Notes under the pieces: model-generated
Told to the model about the DNA's origin: nothing
Seen by the model: only the letters and a program-made list of their open reading frames with translations
Database searches by the model: none
Shown: in pieces, positions 54,352 through 61,838 of the stretch
Position numbering within the stretch: position 1 is the stretch's first letter
Layout of the letters: every line of letters begins with the position of its first letter
NCBI GenBank assembly: GCA_963733065.1
Contig: CAVTBT010000001.1
Span: forward strand, 1 to 64,000
DNA from: CAVTBT01 sp963733065
GTDB lineage: Bacteria > Actinomycetota > Thermoleophilia > Gaiellales > Gaiellaceae
Reading direction: 5' to 3'
Length of the DNA: 64,000 nucleotides
Program-made: the position numbers and the translations under genes

Positions 54352-54734
54352 GCGACCTCGTCGAGCGCTTCGTCGAGCGGGCGACGCTCTCCGGCGCGCA
54401 CGTGCACCGCGGTAGCGCGCCGGAGGGGCTCGGCGACGACGTGGGCGTCTCTCGGGCGCTCTACGGCGTCGCCGACACCGGGTCGGTCGTGCTCGCGGCC
54501 GCACCCGACGAGCCGCGGGCCCGATCGCTGCTGCCGTGGGTGCACGTGACAGAGCTCCGGGAGTCCGACATCGTGCCGGGGCTGGCCGAGCTCTTCGCTG
54601 CCCTCGGCCCCGACCTGCCGAGCGCGCTCGCGATCGTCACCGGGCCGAGCCGGAGCGCCGACATCGAGCAGACGCTGACGATCGGCGTCCACGGGCCGGG
54701 CGAGGTGCACATCGTCCTGCGCGCCGGCTCGTAG
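54348..54734 (+). CDS. lutC: LutC-type LUD domain protein
   Basis: 128 residues, shorter than usual LutC (about 200), with the LUD motif ALYGVADTGSVVLAAAPDEP and PSALAIVTGPSRSADIEQTL. The N-terminal third seen in longer homologues is reduced. It should complete the lactate oxidation complex. Coupled to lutB. No lactate permease gene is adjacent. Confidence 0.88.
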   Translation: MSDLVERFVERATLSGAHVHRGSAPEGLGDDVGVSRALYGVADTGSVVLAAAPDEPRARSLLPWVHVTELRESDIVPGLAELFAALGPDLPSALAIVTGPSRSADIEQTLTIGVHGPGEVHIVLRAGS

Positions 54735-54740
54735 CCGGCG

Positions 54741-54860
54741 CTAGATCGTGTCCGGCGGGCTCGGCGGCTCCGGGATCGGCACCGGCTGTGGCTGCGGGTC
54801 GTCCGGCGGGCGGGGCGGCTGCGGTGGCTCGGGCTGCGGCGGAGTCGGCATAGAGGTCAT
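54741..54860 (-). CDS. Pro-rich micro-protein (39 aa), tentative
   Basis: A 39-residue frame too short for usual ORF lists: MTSMPTPPQPEPPQPPRPPD then DPQPQPVPIPEPPSPPDTI. GGAAGG lies 10 bases before the second ATG, so translation may begin at codon 4. It is made almost only of Pro, Gln, Glu and Asp. It is convergent with lutC, with 6 bases between stops. It could be a real small protein or a chance proline-rich frame in a GC-rich stretch. Confidence 0.35.
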   Translation of the reverse strand: MTSMPTPPQPEPPQPPRPPDDPQPQPVPIPEPPSPPDTI

Positions 54861-54899
54861 GCCTTCCGTCTGCCCGTGGAACGGGCGGCCGAACCCTCG

Positions 54900-55805
54900 T
54901 CAGGAGGACAGAAGGTGCGTGCGCACCGCGCGGTCGAGCTCGCCGACCGAGATCGCCCCCTCGAAGCGATCGCGCACGACCCCGCCACGGTCGACGACGA
55001 AGACCCACGGCTCGCTGGGTAGGCGCCACTCGCGCACCCACTGGTTGACGCCGTTCCCGGGCAGGTTGTCCTCGTAGATCTCGACGTGGATGAACCGGAC
55101 GCCGCGGCGCTCGTAGCGCTTGCGGACGGCCTCGACCACGTCGACCGTCGGCCCGCAGGTGCGGCTCTGGCAGTACGCGGGCGTGGCGAACGCGACGACG
55201 AACGGCGTGCCGCTCTCGACCGAGTCGCGCACCGAGTGGCGGAGCAGCGCCACATCGGGCGGCTTCGCCGTGGTGATCCGCCGCGCCGGGCTCGTCGCGG
55301 TGGTGGGCGTGTTCGAGGCAGGTGCCCGCTCGCCCACCGCGACCGCGGACGGCTCGGCCTTGACCTCGAGCACGTTGAACCCCTGGAACTCGACGTCGCG
55401 CGGCTGCACCACGACCCATTGCTTCCCCGCCGCCGGGAGCGAGAGATCCGCGACGTAGACCTGTTTGACCTCTTCGCGATCGCTGCTCGACGTGCCGGCG
55501 CCGATGTCGACCAGCCGGGCGACCGCCTTCTGCCCGGTGCCGGTGTAGACGTCGGCGACCGGCGCCGTGATCAGCGAGCCGTCGTCGCGCACGAGCAGGA
55601 AGCCGACCCGGTTGTCGCCGACGGCGTAGTCCGACGTGGCCATGACGAGGGCGCCCTCGGGCCCCGGCTTCGACAGCAGCGGGGATGCCCAGGTCGGCGC
55701 GGTCAACGTCGTCTCGCCGCCTTCTTCGGCCGCCTCGGTGCCGTCCGAGCCGCCGCAGCCGGCCGCGAGCACGACGACGAGGCCGACGAGGGCGAGAGCG
55801 CGCAT
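54900..55805 (-). CDS. Lipoprotein with thioredoxin-like domain
   Basis: 301 residues from the ATG at 55805. A lipobox (LALVGLVVVLAAGCGGSDG) gives a lipid-anchored extracytoplasmic protein. Residues 40-160 are a beta-rich domain (MATSDYAVGDNRVGFLLVRD). The C-terminal 120 residues are thioredoxin-like: GTPFVVAFATPAYCQSRTCG then PTVDVVEAVRKRYERRGVRF and EPWVFVVDRGGVV. The motif CQSRTC has four residues between its cysteines, so it is not a standard CxxC redox centre. It might be a copper or heme-delivery protein of the SCO/TlpA type. Substrate unknown. Confidence 0.8.
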   Translation of the reverse strand: MRALALVGLVVVLAAGCGGSDGTEAAEEGGETTLTAPTWASPLLSKPGPEGALVMATSDYAVGDNRVGFLLVRDDGSLITAPVADVYTGTGQKAVARLVDIGAGTSSSDREEVKQVYVADLSLPAAGKQWVVVQPRDVEFQGFNVLEVKAEPSAVAVGERAPASNTPTTATSPARRITTAKPPDVALLRHSVRDSVESGTPFVVAFATPAYCQSRTCGPTVDVVEAVRKRYERRGVRFIHVEIYEDNLPGNGVNQWVREWRLPSEPWVFVVDRGGVVRDRFEGAISVGELDRAVRTHLLSS

Positions 55806-55869
55806 GTTCCCACCGTACGTGAGGCCGTACAGGTCGGTTTCGCCGCCGCGAGATGAGACGATCGCGGCC

Positions 55870-56698
55870 GTGACGGGCACGACTGCCAGGCTCATGGACG
55901 GCGAGGCACTCGCGCGCCGGCTCCGCGACGAGGTGGCCGACGAGGTCGCCGCGCTGCGCCCGGTCGGGTTCGCGACCGTGCTCGCCGACGACGACGAGGC
56001 GTCGCACCGCTACGTCGACCGCAAGCACGAGGCGGCGCGCGAGGCGGGCATCGAGTCGTTCGACCACCGGCTGCCCGCGGCGGCGTCCGAGGACGACCTG
56101 CTGGCGATCCTCGCCGAGTTGAACGCCGACGACGCCGTCGACGGCATCTTCGTCCAGCTGCCGCTGCCCGAGCACGTGGACGAGGCGCGCGTCGTCGCGG
56201 CGTTGGATCCGCGGAAGGACCTGGACGGCCTCCATCCGTTGAACCGGGGACGCCTGCTGCTCGGCGAGCTCGAGTCTGCCCCGGCGACGCCGCAGGCGGT
56301 GCTCGCGCTGCTCCGGGAGTACGGCGTCGAGCTCGAGGGCGCCCGCGCGACGGTCGTCGGGCCGGGTCCGCTGCTCGGCACGCCGACGGCGCTCCTGCTG
56401 CTCGGGGCGAATGCCACCGTGACCGTGTGCGATCCGGACGCGGAGCTCGGCCTTCACACCCGGGGTGCGGACGTGGTCGTGGCGACCGCGAACGTGCCCG
56501 GCATCGTCGGCGCCGACCTGCTCGACGCCGTCGGCGGCGGTCGTGGACGCCGGTCTCGAGGGCGACGTCGACCCTGCCGCAGCGGAACGCGTCGCCCTCC
56601 TCTCGCCGGTTCCGGGTGGCGTGGGACCGGTCACGATCGCGATGCTGCTGCGAGCCGTCGTGCGTGCCTCGCGTCGGCGCCGCGACCCGACCAGCTGA
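55870..56698 (+). CDS. folD: FolD, methylenetetrahydrofolate dehydrogenase/cyclohydrolase, frameshifted
   Basis: About 275 residues after removal of one inserted G near 56532. The GTG at 55870 gives TARLMDGEALARRLRDEVAD. Catalytic motifs: HRYVDRKHEAAREAG (Tyr and Lys), DGIFVQLPLPEHVDEARVVA, KDLDGLHPLNRGRLLLGELE and TPQAVLALLREYGVELEGA. Past the shift: VVDAGLEGDVDPAAAERVAL and LSPVPGGVGPVTIAMLLRAV. The NADP loop is RATVVGPGPLLGTPTALLLL. It interconverts methylene-, methenyl- and formyl-tetrahydrofolate and is followed at once by fhs, which supplies 10-formyl-THF. Confidence 0.9.
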
Positions 56699-56710
56699 CG
56701 AAAGGACACC

Positions 56711-58378
56711 GTGGCGACCAGCACACCGACGTCTCTCGAGATCGCCCAGGACGCGACCCTGCTGCCGATTGACGACGTCGCGCGCCGGGCGGGGCTCGAG
56801 CCCGACGAGCTCGAGCTCTACGGCCGCTTCAAGGCGAAGATCGCGCTCTCGGTCCTCGACCGACTCGCCGGGCAGCCCGACGGCAAGCTCATCGACGTGA
56901 CGGCCATCACCCCGACGACGGCCGGAGAAGGGAAGACCACGACGTCGGTGTCGCTCACGCAGGGGCTCGGCCACATCGGCAAGCGCCCGGTGCTCTGCAT
57001 CCGCGAGGCCTCGGTCGGACCGGTCTTCGGCATCAAGGGCGGCGCCGCCGGCGGCGGCTACGCCCAGGTCGTGCCGATGGAGGACATGAACCTGCACTTC
57101 ACGGGCGACATCCACGCGATCGGCGCGGCGAACAACCTGCTCGCGGCCATCGTCGAGTCGCACATCCTCCACGGCAACCGGCTCGGCCTCGACCCGCTGT
57201 CGATCTCGTGGCGGCGCTGCGTGGACATCAACGACCGCGCGTTGCGCGACGTCGCGGTCGGTCTCGGGGGGCGTGCGAACGGCTACGTGCGCCAGACGGG
57301 CTTCGACATCACCGCCGCGTCCGAGGTGATGGCGATCGTGGCCGTCGCCCACGACCTGCAGGACCTGCGGCAGCGGCTCGGCGCCATCACGGTCGGCACG
57401 ACCTTCGACGGGGAGCCGGTGACTGCCGAGCAGCTGCGCGCCGCCGGGGCGATGACGGTGCTGCTGAAGGACTCGATCAAGCCGAACCTCGTCCAGACGC
57501 TCGAGGGCCAGCCGGCGCTCGTCCACTGCGGGCCGTTCGCCAACATCGCCCACGGGAACAACTCGCTCGTCGCCGACCGCGTGGCGCTCAAGCTCGGCGA
57601 CTACGTCGTCACCGAGAGCGGCTTCGGCGCCGACATGGGCATGGAGAAGTTCTTCGACATCGTCTGCCGCGTCGGCGGTCTAAGGCCGAACGCCGTCGTG
57701 CTCGTCGCGACGGTGAAGGCGCTCGAGCACCACGGCGGCGAGGCGGGCGGTGGGCCTCCCGCGATCGAGCGTGGAGCGGCGAACCTGGCCCGGCACCTCG
57801 GCATCGTGCGCGAGTTCGGGCTGAATGCCGTCGTGGCCGTGAACCGCTTCCCCGGAGACACCGAGGAGGAGATCGAGCTCGTCCGCCGGCTCGCCGTCGA
57901 GCACGGTGCCTACGCCGCCGAGGTCAACGACGCGTTCGAGCGCGGTGGGGAGGGGGCCGCGGAGCTCGCCGAGGCGGTCGTGGCAGCCGCCGACGAGCCC
58001 TCGTCGTTCGACTTCCTCTATCCGCTCGACGCGCCGATCGCCGACAAGATCGACGCGATCGCGAGGCGGGCCTATGGCGCCGACGGCGTCTTCCTGCTGA
58101 AGACGGCGCGGGACCGGATCGAGCACTTCGCGGCGGCCGGGCTCGGCGAGCTGCCCATCTGCATGGCCAAGACGCATCTCTCGCTCGCCCACGACGCCTC
58201 GCTGACGAACGCCCCCACCGGCTTCACCGTCACCGTGCGAGACGTCCGTGCGTACACGGGCGCCGGCTGGCTCGTGGCGCTCTGCGGCGACATGCAGACC
58301 ATGCCGGGCCTCGGCGCCGGGGCGGCCGCGTTCGACGTCGACATCGACGAGAGCGGGCGCACAGTCGGGCTGTTCTGA
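56711..58378 (+). CDS. fhs: Formate--tetrahydrofolate ligase
   Basis: 555 residues. The P-loop PTTAGEGKTTTSVSLTQGL (about 70), REASVGPVFGIKGGAAGGGY, MNLHFTGDIHAIGAANNLLA and RRCVDINDRALRDVAVGLGG are diagnostic of Fhs. GTG start behind AAAGGACACC. It makes 10-formyl-THF from formate and ATP. Lies 12 bases after folD and overlaps the next gene by 1 base (TGATG). The pair is the methyl-branch C1 module found in Thermoleophilia and in acetogens. Confidence 0.97.
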   Translation: MATSTPTSLEIAQDATLLPIDDVARRAGLEPDELELYGRFKAKIALSVLDRLAGQPDGKLIDVTAITPTTAGEGKTTTSVSLTQGLGHIGKRPVLCIREASVGPVFGIKGGAAGGGYAQVVPMEDMNLHFTGDIHAIGAANNLLAAIVESHILHGNRLGLDPLSISWRRCVDINDRALRDVAVGLGGRANGYVRQTGFDITAASEVMAIVAVAHDLQDLRQRLGAITVGTTFDGEPVTAEQLRAAGAMTVLLKDSIKPNLVQTLEGQPALVHCGPFANIAHGNNSLVADRVALKLGDYVVTESGFGADMGMEKFFDIVCRVGGLRPNAVVLVATVKALEHHGGEAGGGPPAIERGAANLARHLGIVREFGLNAVVAVNRFPGDTEEEIELVRRLAVEHGAYAAEVNDAFERGGEGAAELAEAVVAAADEPSSFDFLYPLDAPIADKIDAIARRAYGADGVFLLKTARDRIEHFAAAGLGELPICMAKTHLSLAHDASLTNAPTGFTVTVRDVRAYTGAGWLVALCGDMQTMPGLGAGAAAFDVDIDESGRTVGLF

Positions 58379-59292
58379 TGCCTGTGTGGACCGCCGAGGT
58401 CGTCGTCGACGAGGCGCTCGCCCGGCGGTTGATCGCCGGCCAGTTCCCGTCCGTCGAGCTCGCATCGCTCCGACCGTTTGGGGCGGGGTGGGACAACACG
58501 GTGTGGCTGGTCGACGAGCGCTGGATCTTCCGCTTCCCTCGCCGGGAGATCGCGATCCCAGGCATCGAGCGTCAGCTGGCGCTGCTGCCGTCGCTGGCCG
58601 AGCAGGTGGCGGTGCCGGTGTCGGCGCCCGTCTTCGTGGGCCGGCCGGCCGGCGGCTTTCCCTGGCCGTTCTCCGGCAGCGAGCTCGTGCCCGGCGGCGA
58701 GCTCTGCGACGCCGACCTCGACGAGCCCGCCCGGATCGCGCTGGCGCGGTCGCTCGGGGCGTTCCTGCGCGAGCTGCACGCTGCTCGCGTTGAGGGCGCC
58801 GAGTCGCTGCCGGTCGACTTCAACGGCCGCGCCGACATGACCGTCCGTGTGCCGCGCACCGTGGAGCAGCTCGCCGAGGTCGAGGCGCTTGGAGTGTGGC
58901 GGCGACCGCGCGGCCTCGACCGGCTGCTCGACCGCGCGGCGGCGCTGCCTCCGTCGTCGCGACGCGCTCTCGTCCACGGCGACCTCCACATGCGCCACGT
59001 GCTCGTCGACGACGTGGGCGCGCTCGCCGGCGTCATCGACTGGGACGACATCTGCCTCGGCGACCCGTGCATCGACCTCTCGCTGCTCGCGAGCTACCTC
59101 CCGCCCGCCGCGCGCTCGGCGTTCGTCGCCGAGTACGGTCCAGTGAGCGACGACCAGCTGGTGCGTGCCCGGGTGCTCGCGCTCTCGCTGTGCGCGGCGC
59201 TCGCCGCGTACGGGCACGAAGAGGGCCTGCCCAACGTGGCGCGCGAGGCCGTGGCCGGTCTCGAGCGGGCGGCCGCGCCGCCGCCCGACTAG
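58378..59292 (+). CDS. Aminoglycoside phosphotransferase-like kinase (APH family)
   Basis: 304 residues. N-lobe: LRPFGAGWDNTVWLVDERWI with Lys replaced in the usual position by the RFPRRE stretch. Catalytic loop RALVHGDLHMRHVLVDD (His about 199, Asp 201) and metal loop GVIDWDDICLGDPCIDLSLL (about 219) are complete. Members phosphorylate aminoglycosides, macrolides, sugars or choline. The context (C1 genes) gives no substrate, and resistance should not be assumed. Its stop shares CTAG with the convergent esterase. Confidence 0.85.
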   Translation: MPVWTAEVVVDEALARRLIAGQFPSVELASLRPFGAGWDNTVWLVDERWIFRFPRREIAIPGIERQLALLPSLAEQVAVPVSAPVFVGRPAGGFPWPFSGSELVPGGELCDADLDEPARIALARSLGAFLRELHAARVEGAESLPVDFNGRADMTVRVPRTVEQLAEVEALGVWRRPRGLDRLLDRAAALPPSSRRALVHGDLHMRHVLVDDVGALAGVIDWDDICLGDPCIDLSLLASYLPPAARSAFVAEYGPVSDDQLVRARVLALSLCAALAAYGHEEGLPNVAREAVAGLERAAAPPPD

Positions 59293-60905
59293 CCCCGGAC
59301 GGGGATCCGGATCGTCTGCGCGCTCGTGGCGTTCCGCGCCGTGATCACGATCTCGTAGCGCTTGCCCTTCGCGAGCGCGCCGGCGCGAAGCCGGAGCGCG
59401 AGCTGGCGGGTCGTCGTCCCGGGCTGGATCGAGATCGACCTGACGTCGCGCACGGCCGTTTGCGGACCGACCCGGCTGCCCTTCAGCAGCGTCAGGGCGG
59501 CGCTGCGGTGGAACGGCACGACCGAGACGCGCAGCGACGTCGCGTTTCGTGCCTGGACGGCCGCGGCGAGGCTCACCCACGACGTCTGGCGTCGCGCCTG
59601 GATGGTGCGGAGCGGTGTCGTGCCGACGCGCTTGACGCTCGCTCGGGCGGGAGTCGTCCCGCCGCCCGGCCCACCGATCGTCACCGCGAGCGAGGCCCTG
59701 TTGTCGGCCGCGTTCGCATCGCCGCCGGCGGACGACACCTCGAGCGGCACCGTCAGCTGGCCGGGCGCGGTCGGGCGGGCGACGAGGACGACGTTGCCCG
59801 TGGTCGCCTGGCCGTTCAGGAAGTCGAGGTTGCAGACGACGATCTGGGTGCCGATGCACCCGGGGCCACGGTCCGTCTGGGTCGAGACGAGCTGGAGGCC
59901 CGCCGGCAAGGTCGCGCTGAGCACGACGTTCGTCGCGAGCGCGCCGGAGAGCAGGCGCGCCTGCAGCCGGAGCACGACGCCGTCGCCGACGGTGCCGGGC
60001 GAGGGCGATGCCGAGCCGGAGACGCTGAGATCGACGGTGCCGCTCCCGCCGCCTCCGCCGCCGCCACCGCCACCGGAGCCGCCCGTCTGCAGCAGCGCCT
60101 GGGCCGCCGGCCACGTCGCGGCGGCGATCTTCGCCTCGCCCGCCTCCGAGAGGTGGAAGTTGTCGTACGAGGTCAGGTCCGCGGGGGCGAGGCCTGCGCC
60201 GTAGGCCGCGCCGCCGTCGTAGGCGCACGTGCCGGAGAACTCGGCGCAGACGGCGGCGGCCGCGGAGTTGAGCTCCTGCAGCCGCTGCGAGAACCCGCCC
60301 GGGTCGCTGCCGAAGAGCAGCGGGCATAGGCCATCGCCGACCGGAGCGAACCCGGGATTCCGAAGCTGCGACCAGTTCGGGATCGAGACGACGAGCACCC
60401 GCATGCTCGCGTTCTTCGAGCGCAGCACGTTCAGCGCCGACCGGAGCGTCGAGCCGTACTCGGCGGCCGTGGGGATGCCGTTCGGCTCACCGGCCGGCGT
60501 GCTCGCCGTCCGCAGGAACCCCGCGGCGCTCGGGCTGCAGGCGTCCGCGCTGCCGGGGAGGATCGTGACGTACTGGGTGTCCGCGGCGACCTGCTGCGCC
60601 TGCGCGGCGATGGACGTCCCGCTGTTCCACCGGGCCCCGGGGATCGCCAGGTTCTGCGTCGCCGCGGTCGCGCCGAGCCGGGCACGATGCGAGCTCACGG
60701 CGCCGTCGGTGCCGGTCGACCACGAGTCGGCCCAGTTGGTGTTGCTCGACGGATCGTGGCCGGGCCGCGACGGATCCCACGCGGCCGTGATCGAGTCGCC
60801 GAGCGCGGCCATCTTCGACACGGCGATCGTGTCGGCGGCGGCGCCGCCCGCGAGCAGCGCGCACAGGACCACCACGAGCGAGCCCACGAGTCCCAGACGA
60901 AGCAC
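59289..60905 (-). CDS. Exported GDSL/SGNH hydrolase with Ig-like (DUF11/CARDB) tail
   Basis: 538 residues from a GTG behind GAGGGGAGGGGAAC. Signal peptide (LGLVGSLVVVLCALLAGGAA). Residues 30-265 are an SGNH hydrolase: MAALGDSITAAW has the catalytic Ser (about 35), GARWNSG the Asn/Gly block, and SYDNFHLSEAGEAKIAAATW the Asp and His (about 248). A Gly-rich linker (ten Gly in a row with Ser on both sides) leads to a DUF11-like domain (VDLSVSGSASPSPGTVGDGV) and an Ig-like C-terminus (ITARNATSAQTIRIPVRG). It should hydrolyse esters outside the cell. Confidence 0.85.
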   Translation of the reverse strand: MLRLGLVGSLVVVLCALLAGGAAADTIAVSKMAALGDSITAAWDPSRPGHDPSSNTNWADSWSTGTDGAVSSHRARLGATAATQNLAIPGARWNSGTSIAAQAQQVAADTQYVTILPGSADACSPSAAGFLRTASTPAGEPNGIPTAAEYGSTLRSALNVLRSKNASMRVLVVSIPNWSQLRNPGFAPVGDGLCPLLFGSDPGGFSQRLQELNSAAAAVCAEFSGTCAYDGGAAYGAGLAPADLTSYDNFHLSEAGEAKIAAATWPAAQALLQTGGSGGGGGGGGGGSGTVDLSVSGSASPSPGTVGDGVVLRLQARLLSGALATNVVLSATLPAGLQLVSTQTDRGPGCIGTQIVVCNLDFLNGQATTGNVVLVARPTAPGQLTVPLEVSSAGGDANAADNRASLAVTIGGPGGGTTPARASVKRVGTTPLRTIQARRQTSWVSLAAAVQARNATSLRVSVVPFHRSAALTLLKGSRVGPQTAVRDVRSISIQPGTTTRQLALRLRAGALAKGKRYEIVITARNATSAQTIRIPVRG

Positions 60906-61009
60906 GTTCCCCTCCCCTCGAGCGTCCTCACGACGCCCGTCCCACGTGTCATTGTGCCCGACGATCGGGCGAACCGGTGTCCCTCGAACAAGGGACGCGC
61001 GGGCCCTTC

Positions 61010-61807
61010 CTACGGTTTCGCGGCCGCCCGAAGCAGGTGGGCGTAGGCCGTGGCGGTCGGCGGCCTGGCCGCAGGATCCTTCTCGAGCGCGCGCCGGACG
61101 GCCCACGCGAGCTGCGGAGCGGCGGGCGGGTCGGGCGGCTCGTCCTCGAGGTGTGCGGTGCCGACGCCGAAGAGGCTGCGATCGGCGAACGGCGGCTTGC
61201 CCGCCAGGCACTCGAATGCGACGCAGCCGAGCGCGTAGAGGTCGCTCGCGGGCGTCGCCCCTTCGCCGCGCACGAGCTCGGGCGCCAGGTAGTCGAGCGT
61301 GCCCAGCACCTGCCCGGGGCGGGTCAGCACCGTGTAGGCGGCGCCCTTCGCCAGGCCGAAGTCGGTGAGCGCCGCGGAGCCGTCGTCGCGGAGCATGATG
61401 TTCGACGGCTTGACGTCCCGGTGGACGATGCCCTTCGCGTGCAGCGCGTCGAGCCCCGCGGCGACCTCTGCGACCAGGCGCACCGTGTCCTCGAGTCCGA
61501 GGGCGCCGCCCTCGAGCCGGTCGGAGAGCGAGCCGCCGGCGACGTACTCGAGCACGAGGTACGGGCTCCCGTCGGCCTCGCCGTGATCGAGCACCGCGAC
61601 GAGGTGGTGGTGTGCCACCTCCTGTGCAGCGCGCGCCTCGTGGGCGAATCGGCTTCTGAACGCGGCGTCCTCGCCAAGCGCGGGGCTGAGCAGCTTCAAC
61701 GCCACGAGCCGGCCGTCTGCGGCGCGAGCGCGGTAGACGGTGCCGACTGCACCCTGGCCCAACTGCTCTTGCAACTCATAGTCGCCGACTCGTTCATCGC
61801 TCGCCAC
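61010..61807 (-). CDS. Soluble Ser/Thr protein kinase (PknB-like catalytic domain only)
   Basis: 265 residues from the GTG at 61807; the longer frame upstream lies in the divergent gene's leader. Kinase motifs: LGQGAVGTVYRARAADGRLV (Gly loop), VALKLL (Lys about 37), GIVHRDVKPSNIMLRDDGSA (HRD about 128), ALTDFGLAKG (DFG about 150) and DLYALGCVAFECLAGKPPF. No membrane segment or sensor domain is present, so it is cytosolic. It faces a second kinase across 31 bases. Confidence 0.92.
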   Translation of the reverse strand: MASDERVGDYELQEQLGQGAVGTVYRARAADGRLVALKLLSPALGEDAAFRSRFAHEARAAQEVAHHHLVAVLDHGEADGSPYLVLEYVAGGSLSDRLEGGALGLEDTVRLVAEVAAGLDALHAKGIVHRDVKPSNIMLRDDGSAALTDFGLAKGAAYTVLTRPGQVLGTLDYLAPELVRGEGATPASDLYALGCVAFECLAGKPPFADRSLFGVGTAHLEDEPPDPPAAPQLAWAVRRALEKDPAARPPTATAYAHLLRAAAKP

Positions 61808-61838
61808 GGGCGTATTGTGGTTCGCGGAAAGGAGGATC

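Noticed and set aside
58378..59292. Antibiotic-resistance call for the APH-like kinase
   Set aside because: The APH fold is shared by many sugar, choline and unknown kinases. There is no mobile element or resistance context.
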